Shown here: one piece after another, positions 24,111-32,938 of the stretch
Layout: the number at the start of each line of letters is the position of its first letter
How positions within the stretch are numbered: position 1 is the stretch's first letter
Source of the DNA: an uncultured Eubacteriales bacterium
GTDB taxonomy: Bacteria > Bacillota > Clostridia > Lachnospirales > Lachnospiraceae
Assembly: GCA_900315305.1 (NCBI GenBank)
Contig: OMYS01000001.1
Location: 57,358 to 121,357, forward strand
Direction of reading: 5' to 3'
Length of the DNA stretch: 64,000 nucleotides
Program-made: the position numbers and the translations under genes
Notes under the pieces: generated by a model
Databases searched by the model: none
What the model was told of the DNA's origin: nothing
What the model saw: only the letters and a program-made list of their open reading frames with translations

Positions 24111-26234
24111 TCAGTCGTCTGTGTTGTCAAGTCCGGCCTCTTCATTTGTATAGCCGTCAGTCTCCTCTGTGTTGCCGCCGGCCGTATCAGATGCGTCCTC
24201 GGTCCCGGACACCTCCGGAACGTTGGTATCGGCCGCCTCATCGACGTCCTGTTCTCCTGTCGGATTGGTGTAATCAAACTGAAGGTACGGGTTGTCCGGA
24301 TTTGACGCCTCATCCGGTGAAATGCCCATATACGGAAGGATCTGCTGCAGAATGTCGCGGCCGATCCACTGCGGGTAGCGGTTGTCTGCCTGCGCCTCTA
24401 CATTCGGCTCGTCAACCACGACATAAATGACGACCTGCGGATTGTTATAAGGTACAAATCCGATATAGGAGTCGAGATATTTTCCATTGCCGCGCGGAAT
24501 TTTCTGCGCCGTTCCCGTCTTGCCTCCCATTGAGTAGCCGTCGACCTTCGCATAGGCCGAGGTTCCCTCGTCAGTAGATTTCTTCATGTAGGACCTGACA
24601 AGATCTGAAACGTCCTTAGAGATAATCTCCTTCTGCACAACAGTTCCGTAGGTCTTCTCGACGGAGCCGTCACTGTTCAGGACCTGGCTCATGAGATGCG
24701 GCTTGACGAGATTGCCTCCGTTAATAACCGCGCTGACCGCCGTAATTTCCTGGATCATCGTGCAGGTGAAGCCCTGACCGAAGGAATTGACAGCAAGATC
24801 AAGGGCACTCATCTGATCAGCGCTGTTGATAATGCCGGACGCCTCTCCCGAGAGATCGATGCCCGTCCGCGATCCGAACCCGAACATCTGCTGGTACTGG
24901 CTGAACTCGTCGATTCCCATGAGCGATGCGACCTGCATGAGACCGTCGTTGCAGGAATTCTTGATCAGATCGCCGACCGTCTCCTGTCCGTGTCCGTACG
25001 GGTCCGAGCACTTGATCCTTGTCCCCAGTACAGTCTCGCCTCCGTCGCAGTAGAAGGTCTCATTTCCCGTGAGTGTGCCGTTCTGAAGAGCTGAGGAAAT
25101 CACGACAGGCTTATAGACGGAGCCCGGCTCATACGAGTCGGAAATGCAGAAATTCTTCCAGATCGACTCGAGTGCCTCTGTCTTCTGGTCATCGCTCATC
25201 GCCGCGATCTGCTCATCCGTATACTGCGTGGAAATCGCACTGGACGGATCATTCAGATCGTACGGGTCCGAGGATGCCATCGCGAACACGGCTCCGGTAT
25301 TCGGATTCATGACAACGACGCCGATATTCTTTGCGCCGCGCCCGCTGTAATACGGACCGTTTGCATAGGTCTCATTGAAGGACTCGATCGTGTCTTCAAC
25401 GGCCTTCTGGATATTGGCATCCAGAGTCAGCTCCACCGTCTTTCCGTCAACCGGTGCGGCGATCGTCTGCTCGAGCTGTGTGCCGGACCCGTAGTAGGCG
25501 TATTTCCTGCCGTCAACACCGCTGAGCGTGTTGTTGTAATAGCTCTCGATCCCCCAGGCCGCCTTGTCTGTGTCGTAGACGAAGCCGAGCACATCGCACG
25601 CGAGAGAGCCGAGCGGATAGCTGCGGACATACTTCTCCTCAAACCAGACACCTTGAATATCAGTGGCGCGCGTCTCTTTTTCCTCATCTGACAGAGACGA
25701 GTCGTCCGTTCCGTCCACATAGGCATCCCAGGCCTGCTTCTGTTTAATTGTGACCGTGCTTCCGCCGAGAAGCACCTGATATCTGGAGTTCTTCGTTCCG
25801 TCGCCTGTGAGCAGCGCATCGATTGTCGAGGTGTCGATCCCGAACACGTCGGAGAGGGCCTTCTCTGTCGGCTCCTTATAGGCGGAATCCGAATTGACGG
25901 CATAGCAGTCCAGAATGACCCTGTACTGCTTGACAGAAGTCGCCAGCGTCGTTCCGGTGCTGTCGAGAATATCGCCTCTCTTATAGGCGATGGACACCGA
26001 CTGATACTGTGACTGGTTGTTGGCGAGCACCTGCTTTGTGTACTCCCCGCCGTGGGTCAGGTTAATGCCTGCCATTCTGATTAAAAGCACAATTAAAGCT
26101 GCCACGACTGCAAGAAACAGTCCTGTCAGCTTCCTTCTGCTAATTCCGCTCAGTTTTCTTCTGAATACGCTTCTTCTCCGACGTCCGGAGACTCTTTTCT
26201 TTCCGTTCTTCTTTCCGCTCTCGTTCGCTGCCAA
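24111..26234 (-). CDS. Division-type penicillin-binding protein 2 (FtsI/SpoVD class)
   Basis: A class B PBP of 707 residues. A basic cytoplasmic tail (KKNGKKRVSGRRRR) precedes one membrane helix (about 38-58), then the dimerisation domain and the transpeptidase domain. The active-site serine is in EPGSVYKPV, the second motif is SCN (in NSCNDGL) and the third KTGTA. No PASTA domain follows; instead there is an acidic Asp/Glu/Thr-rich tail of about 60 residues. AGGAG lies 7 nt before TTG at 26234; a GTG at 26255 is the alternative start. Place in the cluster (after ftsL) supports septal peptidoglycan cross-linking. Confidence 0.92.
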   Translation of the reverse strand: MAANESGKKNGKKRVSGRRRRSVFRRKLSGISRRKLTGLFLAVVAALIVLLIRMAGINLTHGGEYTKQVLANNQSQYQSVSIAYKRGDILDSTGTTLATSVKQYRVILDCYAVNSDSAYKEPTEKALSDVFGIDTSTIDALLTGDGTKNSRYQVLLGGSTVTIKQKQAWDAYVDGTDDSSLSDEEKETRATDIQGVWFEEKYVRSYPLGSLACDVLGFVYDTDKAAWGIESYYNNTLSGVDGRKYAYYGSGTQLEQTIAAPVDGKTVELTLDANIQKAVEDTIESFNETYANGPYYSGRGAKNIGVVVMNPNTGAVFAMASSDPYDLNDPSSAISTQYTDEQIAAMSDDQKTEALESIWKNFCISDSYEPGSVYKPVVISSALQNGTLTGNETFYCDGGETVLGTRIKCSDPYGHGQETVGDLIKNSCNDGLMQVASLMGIDEFSQYQQMFGFGSRTGIDLSGEASGIINSADQMSALDLAVNSFGQGFTCTMIQEITAVSAVINGGNLVKPHLMSQVLNSDGSVEKTYGTVVQKEIISKDVSDLVRSYMKKSTDEGTSAYAKVDGYSMGGKTGTAQKIPRGNGKYLDSYIGFVPYNNPQVVIYVVVDEPNVEAQADNRYPQWIGRDILQQILPYMGISPDEASNPDNPYLQFDYTNPTGEQDVDEAADTNVPEVSGTEDASDTAGGNTEETDGYTNEEAGLDNTDD

Positions 26235-26275
26235 ATGTAAACTCCTGAAAAACACGGTATTTCTTCCTGACCGGA

Positions 26276-26884
26276 TCAGGAAGGAACGTCCCTGTATTGT
26301 CTGACCTCACTGGAATCTGAGCTACTATTATACCACACAATCTGATCCTCTGTCGCATAACTCATGCCGAGTTTAAGGATCGCAGTATTTCTCACATATT
26401 CCCAGTCAATACTGTCGTTTACACTTTCAAGCAGCGCGTCGTTCTCACTGCGCAGAGTGGAAAGTTCGCTCTCGAGCGCCTCATTTTCCTTCGTCTGCGA
26501 AGTGACAGTCTCCTTCATGCGCAGATAGTAAATGCACATGCCGACTGTGAGAACCGTTACAACGCTGAAAAAAAGAACAAAGACAAGGTTAAGAGAGGCC
26601 GCCCTGCGCCGGTTCCTTCTGACCGCGCGGCTTGCCTGTCCCTTTTCCGGAGCTGTCCCGGCCTTTCTTTTCCTCCCGGCTGTTCCGGCATAGCCCGGCG
26701 TGAGCTCATCTTCTGCCCCTGCAGCCTTCGGAATTCTCTCCCTCCCGGAGGCCCTCCGCCTCCGGGAGACCTTTTTTTCTGCGTCAGCCTTCAAGGCCTC
26801 CGCTCCGCTCACAGGATATCGCACACCCCTGAAATCCGCTCTCTTATTTACCCTTCTTGTGGATGTCCTGCCGCGTCCGGCCAT
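26276..26884 (-). CDS. ftsL: FtsL-like septum protein
   Basis: A 202-residue bitopic protein. The first 95 residues are strongly basic and low in complexity (many Arg/Lys/Ala), longer than usual for FtsL. One membrane helix spans about 98-118, and a heptad-type coiled coil follows (KENEALESELSTLRSEND). Sequence conservation in FtsL is poor, so the name rests on topology and on the position between rsmH and pbp2, which is the standard one. The start codon abuts the rsmH stop. Confidence 0.82.
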   Translation of the reverse strand: MAGRGRTSTRRVNKRADFRGVRYPVSGAEALKADAEKKVSRRRRASGRERIPKAAGAEDELTPGYAGTAGRKRKAGTAPEKGQASRAVRRNRRRAASLNLVFVLFFSVVTVLTVGMCIYYLRMKETVTSQTKENEALESELSTLRSENDALLESVNDSIDWEYVRNTAILKLGMSYATEDQIVWYNSSSDSSEVRQYRDVPS

Positions 26885-27832
26885 TTATGTCACCAGAACC
26901 TTTCGTTCAAAGATTCTCAGCTTCGCGCTCTTCGACCGCGAGTTGAGGGCCATCTCCTGCGCAGACGGCAGGATCGGCTTCCTTGTCACGACCCGTCCCT
27001 TCGGCTTCTTGCCGCAGACACAGACCGGAAATTCCGGTGGGCACGTGCACGGATTCTCATTTCTCCGGAACGCGCTCTTGACGATGCGGTCCTCAAGAGA
27101 ATGAAATGTAATAATTGCGAGCCTTCCGCCGTCATCCAGAAGGTCAATCATGCTGTCGATTGAGTCCTTCAGGGCGGTCAGCTCTCCGTTCAGCTCGATA
27201 CGGATTGCCTGAAATGTCCTCTTGGCGGGATGTCCTCCCGTCTTCTGGACCTTCATCGGAATCGACGCGCGGATGATCTCGACTAACTCCCCAGTCGTCT
27301 CGATCGGCTTCTCCGCACGCCGCTCCACAATGTGCTTCGCGATATTCTGCGCGAAGCGCTCCTCCCCATAGTCGCGGATGATCCGGAAGAGCTCATGCTC
27401 GCTCGCCCCGTTGATGAGGTCCGCCGCAGTCCTCGGCTCCGTCTGATCCATTCTCATGTCAAGCGGAGCATCCGTCATGTACGAGAACCCCCGGTCCGCT
27501 GTGTCCAGCTGATACGAGGAGACGCCCAGATCCAGCACAATTCCATCGACATGGCTGATTCCCAGATCCTTAAGGATTTCCGGCATCTGACTGTAATTTC
27601 CGTGCACTCGCGTGACAATCTCCCCAAAGTCACGCAGCCGCTCCCCAGCAGCCTTCAGTGCCTCTTCATCTCTGTCAATGCCGATCAGCCTTCCGTCTCC
27701 GGCAAGCCTCTTTGCAATTTCAAAGGAGTGACCGCCTCCTCCGAGCGTCCCGTCGACATAAATGCCGCCCGGGTGCACTTGAAGACCGTCAACCGTCTCC
27801 TTCAGCAATACCGATGTGTGTCTGAATTCCAT
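26885..27832 (-). CDS. rsmH: 16S rRNA (cytosine1402-N4)-methyltransferase
   Basis: A 315-residue SAM-dependent methyltransferase. HTSVLL at 4-9, [11 protein letters not shown] (the SAM site), [19 protein letters not shown] and [12 protein letters not shown] are family blocks. Upstream open frame to 27916 lacks support; AGGGGAG lies before the ATG at 27832, and the protein then begins [10 protein letters not shown] as in homologues. Confidence 0.97.
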   Translation of the reverse strand: MEFRHTSVLLKETVDGLQVHPGGIYVDGTLGGGGHSFEIAKRLAGDGRLIGIDRDEEALKAAGERLRDFGEIVTRVHGNYSQMPEILKDLGISHVDGIVLDLGVSSYQLDTADRGFSYMTDAPLDMRMDQTEPRTAADLINGASEHELFRIIRDYGEERFAQNIAKHIVERRAEKPIETTGELVEIIRASIPMKVQKTGGHPAKRTFQAIRIELNGELTALKDSIDSMIDLLDDGGRLAIITFHSLEDRIVKSAFRRNENPCTCPPEFPVCVCGKKPKGRVVTRKPILPSAQEMALNSRSKSAKLRIFERKVLVT

Positions 27833-27937
27833 GTGTGCTCTCCCCTGATCCGTGCGGATTTCAATCAGGCCCCACAGCGCCTGCAGCTCCCCTGCAGGTA
27901 CTGCTAAGTCGGCCATCCCGGTCCGCGCGCTCCCCGA

Positions 27938-28375
27938 TCAGCCAAGCTGTTTCATTTTCTCGAGCATCCCGCTCATCCCGACGGCATCACTCAGAGTTTC
28001 CGATTCCTTCTCCCACATCTCCGGTGTCCAGATCTCAAAGCTTTCCATATCGCCCGTGATGACGACCTCGCCGTCAAGATGCGCATAGGCGCGGAGCTTC
28101 TGGTTCAGAAGAATCCGCCCCTGCGCGTCCGGCCGGCACATGTCGGCATTGGCCGCGATGAATCGCTTGATCTGGCGTTTGTCCGCCGCGCTTCCCTGGA
28201 GCTCGTTGAGGGTCTGCATATATTCCTCGAACCCTTCCGTCGTGAACACAGTCAGATTGCCCTCCCACCAAGGAACAACGACGAGATTCGACTCCCCGAT
28301 CTCATCCCTGTACTTGGACGGTACGACCATTCTTCCCTTGCTGTCCAGCTTTTGTTTATAGGTGCCAAGGAACAT
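27938..28375 (-). CDS. mraZ: Transcriptional regulator MraZ
   Basis: A 145-residue protein of two SpoVT/AbrB-like repeats: GTYKQKLDSKGRMVVPSK in the first and RPDAQGRILLNQKLR in the second. MraZ binds direct repeats upstream of the dcw operon and represses it. GGGGAG lies 6 nt before the ATG at 28375. It heads the cluster, and four period-10 boxes lie directly upstream (28383-28417). Confidence 0.96.
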   Translation of the reverse strand: MFLGTYKQKLDSKGRMVVPSKYRDEIGESNLVVVPWWEGNLTVFTTEGFEEYMQTLNELQGSAADKRQIKRFIAANADMCRPDAQGRILLNQKLRAYAHLDGEVVITGDMESFEIWTPEMWEKESETLSDAVGMSGMLEKMKQLG

Positions 28376-28382
28376 ACAATCT

Positions 28383-28417
28383 CCCCATATCGTGGCATTC
28401 CGTCCCATTTCGTACCA
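28383..28417 (-). promoter_or_regulatory. MraZ-type operator: four boxes with 10-nt period
   Basis: On the minus strand the leader reads TGGTA, TGGGA, TGCCA and TGGGG, each starting exactly 10 nt after the last (boxes at 28413-28417, 28403-28407, 28393-28397, 28383-28387). MraZ of other bacteria binds TGGGN repeats separated by about 5 nt. One box deviates (TGCCA). The boxes lie between the promoter and the mraZ start, as expected for autoregulation. Confidence 0.75.
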
Positions 28418-28427
28418 CTTGTACTAA

Positions 28428-28456
28428 ATTTTAACCCATCGCCTGCCATATTGCAA
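28428..28456 (-). promoter_or_regulatory. Promoter of the dcw cluster
   Basis: TTGCAA (28451-28456), 17-nt spacer, TAAAAT (28428-28433) on the minus strand. Confidence 0.75.
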
Positions 28457-28491
28457 GCTGTTCGCCATCTGAAATCGCAATTCCAAAAGAA

Positions 28492-28534
28492 AAAGGTCCC
28501 GGAGAGCCGCGTGCCGTGGTTCTCCGGGACCTTT
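28492..28534 (-). terminator. Terminator of the ychF-lgt unit
   Basis: Stem AAAGGTCCCGGAGA/TCTCCGGGACCTTT with a GC-rich loop, followed on the minus strand by TTTCTTTT, downstream of lgt. Confidence 0.9.
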
Positions 28535-28571
28535 GCTGCAACAATATAAAATTTCATTTTCCGGTATCAGC

Positions 28572-29441
28572 TCAGACCGCCGCCTCACGGCGTGCGAGCT
28601 GCACATGCTTATAAATAATGACGAGAATCGCAAGTCCCGCCGCAACCGCCGATACGACCATCGAGACCGGAATCTGTGTTCCCGGGATCAGAAGCTGATC
28701 TGTCCGCAGCGACTCAATCCAGAACCGTCCGATTCCGTAGCCCGCGACATAAATGAGGAACTCCTCTCCCCTGAACTTCGTGTGATTTCGAAGCAGGAAA
28801 AGCGCAAGAAGCACGCCGCAGTTCCACAGTCCCTCATAGAGGAAGGTCGGTGTGACCTGAATGTACTGCACGCCTCCCACGGTCACTGCGTGTTCCCACA
28901 TCTCAGATGTGATCTCATTCTGCCGGACCGCAGAGACGGGAAGCTGCATTGCAAAGAGCCCGTTCGTGTACTGACCGAACGCCTCGCGGTTGAAGAAGTT
29001 GCCCCAGCGCCCGAGAATCTGTCCGATCGGAAGTCCGATCACGCAGGTGTCGAGCAGCGTGAGGAACCGGATCTTCTTGATTTTCGAGAGCACTGCAAGG
29101 GTGATAATGCCGGCTATAATTCCACCGTAAATCGCAAGTCCGCCCTGGCGGATATTGAAAATGGACAGAACATCGTCCTTGTAGAGGTCCCACGCAAAAA
29201 TCACGTAGTACGCTCTCGCTCCGACGATCGCAAAAATCATCGTCCAGATCGATATGTCAATGTAATCATCCGGCTTCTGTCCGGTCTCCTTCGCCCGATG
29301 GCACAGGGCCGCAATGCCGAGCAGCATGCCGACCGCGATACAAATGCCGTAGTAGGCGATCGTAAAGTTGCCGATCTTAATGTTCTTCCCGACATGGGAC
29401 AGATAAATCCCGAGGTGCGGAAAGTTGATATTGTAATCCAT
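28572..29441 (-). CDS. lgt: Prolipoprotein diacylglyceryl transferase
   Basis: A 289-residue enzyme with about seven membrane segments that moves diacylglycerol from phosphatidylglycerol to the lipobox cysteine of prolipoproteins. The Lgt signature GRWGNFFNREAFG is at about 146-158, GARAYYV and GGLAIYGG come before it. It acts before LspA, whose gene is 22 kb to the right. It follows ychF by 16 bp. Confidence 0.96.
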   Translation of the reverse strand: MDYNINFPHLGIYLSHVGKNIKIGNFTIAYYGICIAVGMLLGIAALCHRAKETGQKPDDYIDISIWTMIFAIVGARAYYVIFAWDLYKDDVLSIFNIRQGGLAIYGGIIAGIITLAVLSKIKKIRFLTLLDTCVIGLPIGQILGRWGNFFNREAFGQYTNGLFAMQLPVSAVRQNEITSEMWEHAVTVGGVQYIQVTPTFLYEGLWNCGVLLALFLLRNHTKFRGEEFLIYVAGYGIGRFWIESLRTDQLLIPGTQIPVSMVVSAVAAGLAILVIIYKHVQLARREAAV

Positions 29442-29457
29442 GTCTTGTCCTTTCCGG

Positions 29458-30561
29458 TCAGACGTTGAATCTGAACAGAATTACATCTCCGTCCTGTACG
29501 ACGTAGTCCTTTCCCTCCATGCGGACGAGACCCTTCTCGCGTGCCGCCGCATAGGAGCCGCAGTCAAGGAGCTGCTGATAGTTGATGACCTCGGCCTTGA
29601 TGAAGCCTCTCTCGAAATCCGTGTGGATCTTTCCGGCAGCCTGCGGGGCCTTCGTGCCGATTTTGATCGTCCACGCGCGCGTCTCGTCCTCACCGGTTGT
29701 GAGGAAGGACTGCAGACCGAGCAGATGATAGCTCGCGGCGATCAGTTTCTCGAGGCCGGACTTCTTGACGCCAAGGTCCTCGAAGAACTCTTCCTTCTCC
29801 TCGTCAGAGAGCTCGGATACCTCCTGCTCAAACTCCGCGGAAATGACGAACACCTCGCTGCCCTGGTCAGCGGCAATTTTCCGCACGGTCTCTACATATT
29901 TGTTCGACGCGCCGTCGTCCGCGAGGTCTTCGTCAGCGACATTGGCCGCAAAAATGACCGGCTTGTCTGTAAGGAGCCAGAGGTTCTTTCGGAATGCCTC
30001 ATCCTCCTCGTCCTCGAACTGTACTGTCTTCGCAAGCTTCCCGTCATTTAAAGCTGCCTTGATTTTCTGCAGGACCTCAAGCTCGCGCTTTGCGCCCTTG
30101 TCGGCCCCGGACTTTGCGGATTTCGTCGTCTTCGCGATTCTGCGGTCAAGGACCTCCATGTCCGCGAGAATCAGCTCCATATTGATGGTGTCAATGTCAC
30201 GCTCCGGATCGATCGAGCCCTCGACGTGGATGATATTCGTGTCGTCAAAGCAGCGCACCACATGAACAATCGCGTCGCACTCGCGGATATTCGCAAGGAA
30301 CTGGTTGCCGAGGCCCTCGCCCTTGGAAGCGCCCTTGACAAGGCCCGCGATATCGACGAACTCGATGGTCGCCGGTGTCGTTTTCTTCGAGTGGCTGAAT
30401 TCCGAGAGAAGCTTAAGACGCTCATCCGGAACGGCGACGATTCCGACATTCGGATCGATCGTGCAGAACGGATAATTCGCGGACTCCGCGCCAGCCTTTG
30501 TGAGTGAGTTGAACAGTGTGCTCTTGCCGACATTCGGCAGTCCGACGATACCTAATTTCAT
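29458..30561 (-). CDS. ychF: Ribosome-binding ATPase YchF
   Basis: A 367-residue Obg-family protein that prefers ATP to GTP. GLPNVGKSTLFN at 8-19, DIAGLVKGASKGEGLGNQFLANIRE and the C-terminal TGS-like domain are present. Three in-frame starts exist; GGGAGG lies before the ATG at 30561, which gives the usual MKLGIVGLPN. It forms a two-gene unit with lgt. Confidence 0.96.
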   Translation of the reverse strand: MKLGIVGLPNVGKSTLFNSLTKAGAESANYPFCTIDPNVGIVAVPDERLKLLSEFSHSKKTTPATIEFVDIAGLVKGASKGEGLGNQFLANIRECDAIVHVVRCFDDTNIIHVEGSIDPERDIDTINMELILADMEVLDRRIAKTTKSAKSGADKGAKRELEVLQKIKAALNDGKLAKTVQFEDEEDEAFRKNLWLLTDKPVIFAANVADEDLADDGASNKYVETVRKIAADQGSEVFVISAEFEQEVSELSDEEKEEFFEDLGVKKSGLEKLIAASYHLLGLQSFLTTGEDETRAWTIKIGTKAPQAAGKIHTDFERGFIKAEVINYQQLLDCGSYAAAREKGLVRMEGKDYVVQDGDVILFRFNV

Positions 30562-30600
30562 TTTAATTTCCTCCCATAAAGTCGGCTCCTCCGAATTACG

Positions 30601-30649
30601 AAAAGAGCCCAAATGCGTATACTACCGTAACACAAAAGGGCTCTTTTTT
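30601..30649. terminator. Bidirectional hairpin between thiN and ychF
   Basis: Arms AAAAGAGCCC and GGGCTCTTTT enclose 29 nt. On the minus strand it lies 37 nt beyond the thiN stop and is followed by CGTAATTC; on the plus strand the T-run is longer (six T). It probably ends the long murE operon. Confidence 0.7.
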
Positions 30650-30685
30650 CAATGACAGATAAGGAGGCAGCCGGCGCTCCCGTCA

Positions 30686-31351
30686 TCAGATAATGGCTTC
30701 ATCTCCCGACAGCACAACGATGAGGGTTCCGTCCCGGAAGGAAACCTCGGCGCGGCTCTCCGCCATCTCATTGCTGATGCCAAGTGACGCGGCGTCCTGG
30801 CTCAGCGTCCCATCCGTCAGCGGGTATTTAAATCCCCGGAGCGTGATGTGCTCCACGCGCTCTCTTCCCATCGGCAGAAGGCTCACATATTTCCCCGGCG
30901 TCCTGCTCTTTTCAAGGACAAAGGAGTGGTCCGCCAGAAAAATGAAATTTCTCTCATCGACAAGCGCCGCGCCGCACCCCGCCTTCAGCGCGATGCGAAG
31001 GTCTGCAAGATTTGCAAGAAAGTGATCGAGACGGCCGCCGCACGCCCCGAGAATGCGGATTTCCGTGCTGCCGAGCCGCACGGCCTCCCGGATCGCCGAC
31101 TCCATGTCCGAGAAGTCCTTCTCGCACGGATAGGTCTTCACCGGAAGTCCGCGCCGCTTAAATTCTCTGATCCGCTCCGCCGCAGACGTGCTGTCGTAGT
31201 CCCCGAGAATAAGGTCCGGCGTGATGCCGGCCTCCACGAGATAATCGGTGCCGCGATCCGCCGCGATCACAAGCTCCGGCTGAAAGAGACCGGCATACCG
31301 CGAAAGAAACGCAATCCTTAGCTCGCCTCCGCCTACGATCAGGGTCTTCAT
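30686..31351 (-). CDS. thiN: Thiamine diphosphokinase
   Basis: A 221-residue enzyme that makes thiamine diphosphate from thiamine and ATP. ADRGTDYL, LGDYDS, KDFSDMESA and CGGRLDH are the family blocks in the N-terminal catalytic half, and the C-terminal half is the thiamine-binding beta-sandwich. It overlaps rpe by 4 nt and is the last gene of the murE operon; the rsgA-rpe-thiN order is conserved in Bacillota. Confidence 0.94.
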   Translation of the reverse strand: MKTLIVGGGELRIAFLSRYAGLFQPELVIAADRGTDYLVEAGITPDLILGDYDSTSAAERIREFKRRGLPVKTYPCEKDFSDMESAIREAVRLGSTEIRILGACGGRLDHFLANLADLRIALKAGCGAALVDERNFIFLADHSFVLEKSRTPGKYVSLLPMGRERVEHITLRGFKYPLTDGTLSQDAASLGISNEMAESRAEVSFRDGTLIVVLSGDEAII

Positions 31352-32049
31352 TTTCCGGCAGCCTCTTTGCGGAACGCGTCCTCCACCTCTCTGCGGGCAA
31401 AGAGCTCTATAAAGTTCCTGACATTCTTCTCGGTATTGCCCCCGAAGACAGCACTGCCCGCCACAATGACATTGGCGCCTGCGTCCATCGCCTTCTCGAC
31501 ATTGCTCCGGCGGATGCCGCCGTCAACCTCAATATTGACGTGCTCAAGTCCCCGCTCGTCGAGCATCTCTCTTAATTTCGTAATCTTCTCGTACATCTCC
31601 GGCTTGAATGCCTGGCCGCCGAAGCCCGGCTCGACCGTCATGACGAGGACCATGTCGACCTGGTCGAGGATCGGCTCAATCATTGAGAGCGGCGTACGCG
31701 GCTTGACCGAAACGCCGACCCTGCGGTCCATCGCGCGGATCTCCTCGATCACGCGGATCGGATCATTGACGGCCTCGATGTGGAAGGTAATGCTGTCCGC
31801 ACCTGCCTCCGCGAACTGACGGATGTAGCGGATCGGCGACTCAATCATGAGATGCACATCGAAGAAAAGGCCGGAGGTCTTCCGGATCGACTCGACGACA
31901 GGGACCCCTACTGAAAAATTCGGGACAAACATGCCATCCATGACATCGATGTGCAGCCACTGCGCGCCCGCTGCTTCGACGGTTTCAATCTGGGATCCGA
32001 GATGATTAAAATCTGCCGCCAGGATTGACGGCGCGAGGTAGTATTTCAT
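31348..32049 (-). CDS. rpe: Ribulose-phosphate 3-epimerase
   Basis: A 233-residue TIM-barrel enzyme of the pentose phosphate pathway, interconverting ribulose 5-phosphate and xylulose 5-phosphate. SILAADF at about 8-14, HIDVMDGMFVPN with the metal His and Asp, DVHLMI, MTVEPGFGGQ and EVDGGI are present. Overlaps rsgA by 4 nt. Confidence 0.96.
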   Translation of the reverse strand: MKYYLAPSILAADFNHLGSQIETVEAAGAQWLHIDVMDGMFVPNFSVGVPVVESIRKTSGLFFDVHLMIESPIRYIRQFAEAGADSITFHIEAVNDPIRVIEEIRAMDRRVGVSVKPRTPLSMIEPILDQVDMVLVMTVEPGFGGQAFKPEMYEKITKLREMLDERGLEHVNIEVDGGIRRSNVEKAMDAGANVIVAGSAVFGGNTEKNVRNFIELFARREVEDAFRKEAAGK

Positions 32050-32933
32050 TTGTAGCGTCTCCTTTCCGCATCTGCAAGCTCTTCGTAAATTGTCCGATAG
32101 GAATCATAGCGGTCTCTGCTGATGCTGCCGTCCTCCACAGCCCGGCGGACAGCACAGTCCGGCTCGCTCATGTGCGCACACCCCTGAAAGCGGCATGTCC
32201 CGATATACGGAGAGAACTCAGCGTAATAGTCCTGCAACTCCTCCTTCGTAAGCCCGCTCGTCTCAAGTGATGAAAAGCCGGGTGTATCACAGATATAGGT
32301 ATTCTCCGATATTCTGATCAGCTCCGCGTGTCTGGTCGTATTCTTTCCGCGCGCGAGCTTCTTTGAAATCTCGCCCGTCTCCATGTGCTCCGAGCCGAGG
32401 AGCGCATTTGTCAGCGACGACTTGCCGACCCCCGACGGTCCGGCCAGAACGGTCGTCGTTCCCCTGACATATTCCCTCACGCGCTCGAGACCCTCACCTG
32501 TCCGCACGCTGATGAAATCGACGCTGCACCCACAGTGCGCGTACGCCGCCGCAATGCGGTCCATCGTCCCCTGCTCTGCCGTGTCCGCCTTGTTAAAGCA
32601 GATCCGGCACGGGACATGCTGCAGCTGTGCGGAAATGAGGAACCTGTCGAGCAGCATAAAATTCGGGTCCGGATGCTGCATGGCAAAAAGAATGAGTGCC
32701 TGACCGACGTTGGCAACCGCCGGGCGGAGCATCTCATTCATCCGCGGCAGTATTTCCACGACATTGCCGGTCTTTTCATTTTCACTGATCAGTTCCACGA
32801 CAACGTCGTCGCCAACTAGAGGCTTTCTCTTCTGTTTCCGGAAGATGCCCCTGGCCCTGCACTCATAAATGCCGGATCCTGCTACGGCTACGTAGTAGAA
32901 CCCGGCGATACCTTTTATAATCTTACCCTTCAT
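32046..32933 (-). CDS. rsgA: Ribosome small-subunit-dependent GTPase RsgA
   Basis: A 295-residue circularly permuted GTPase that helps 30S subunit maturation. An OB-fold opens the protein, the G domain has NKAD (G4) before GPSGVGKSSLTN (G1) and DTPGFSS (G3), and a zinc site CRFQGCAHMSEPDC ends it. The ribosome binding site is poor, and the ATG lies 5 nt after the prkC stop, so translation is probably coupled. Confidence 0.95.
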   Translation of the reverse strand: MKGKIIKGIAGFYYVAVAGSGIYECRARGIFRKQKRKPLVGDDVVVELISENEKTGNVVEILPRMNEMLRPAVANVGQALILFAMQHPDPNFMLLDRFLISAQLQHVPCRICFNKADTAEQGTMDRIAAAYAHCGCSVDFISVRTGEGLERVREYVRGTTTVLAGPSGVGKSSLTNALLGSEHMETGEISKKLARGKNTTRHAELIRISENTYICDTPGFSSLETSGLTKEELQDYYAEFSPYIGTCRFQGCAHMSEPDCAVRRAVEDGSISRDRYDSYRTIYEELADAERRRYK

Positions 32934-32938
32934 GCGCG

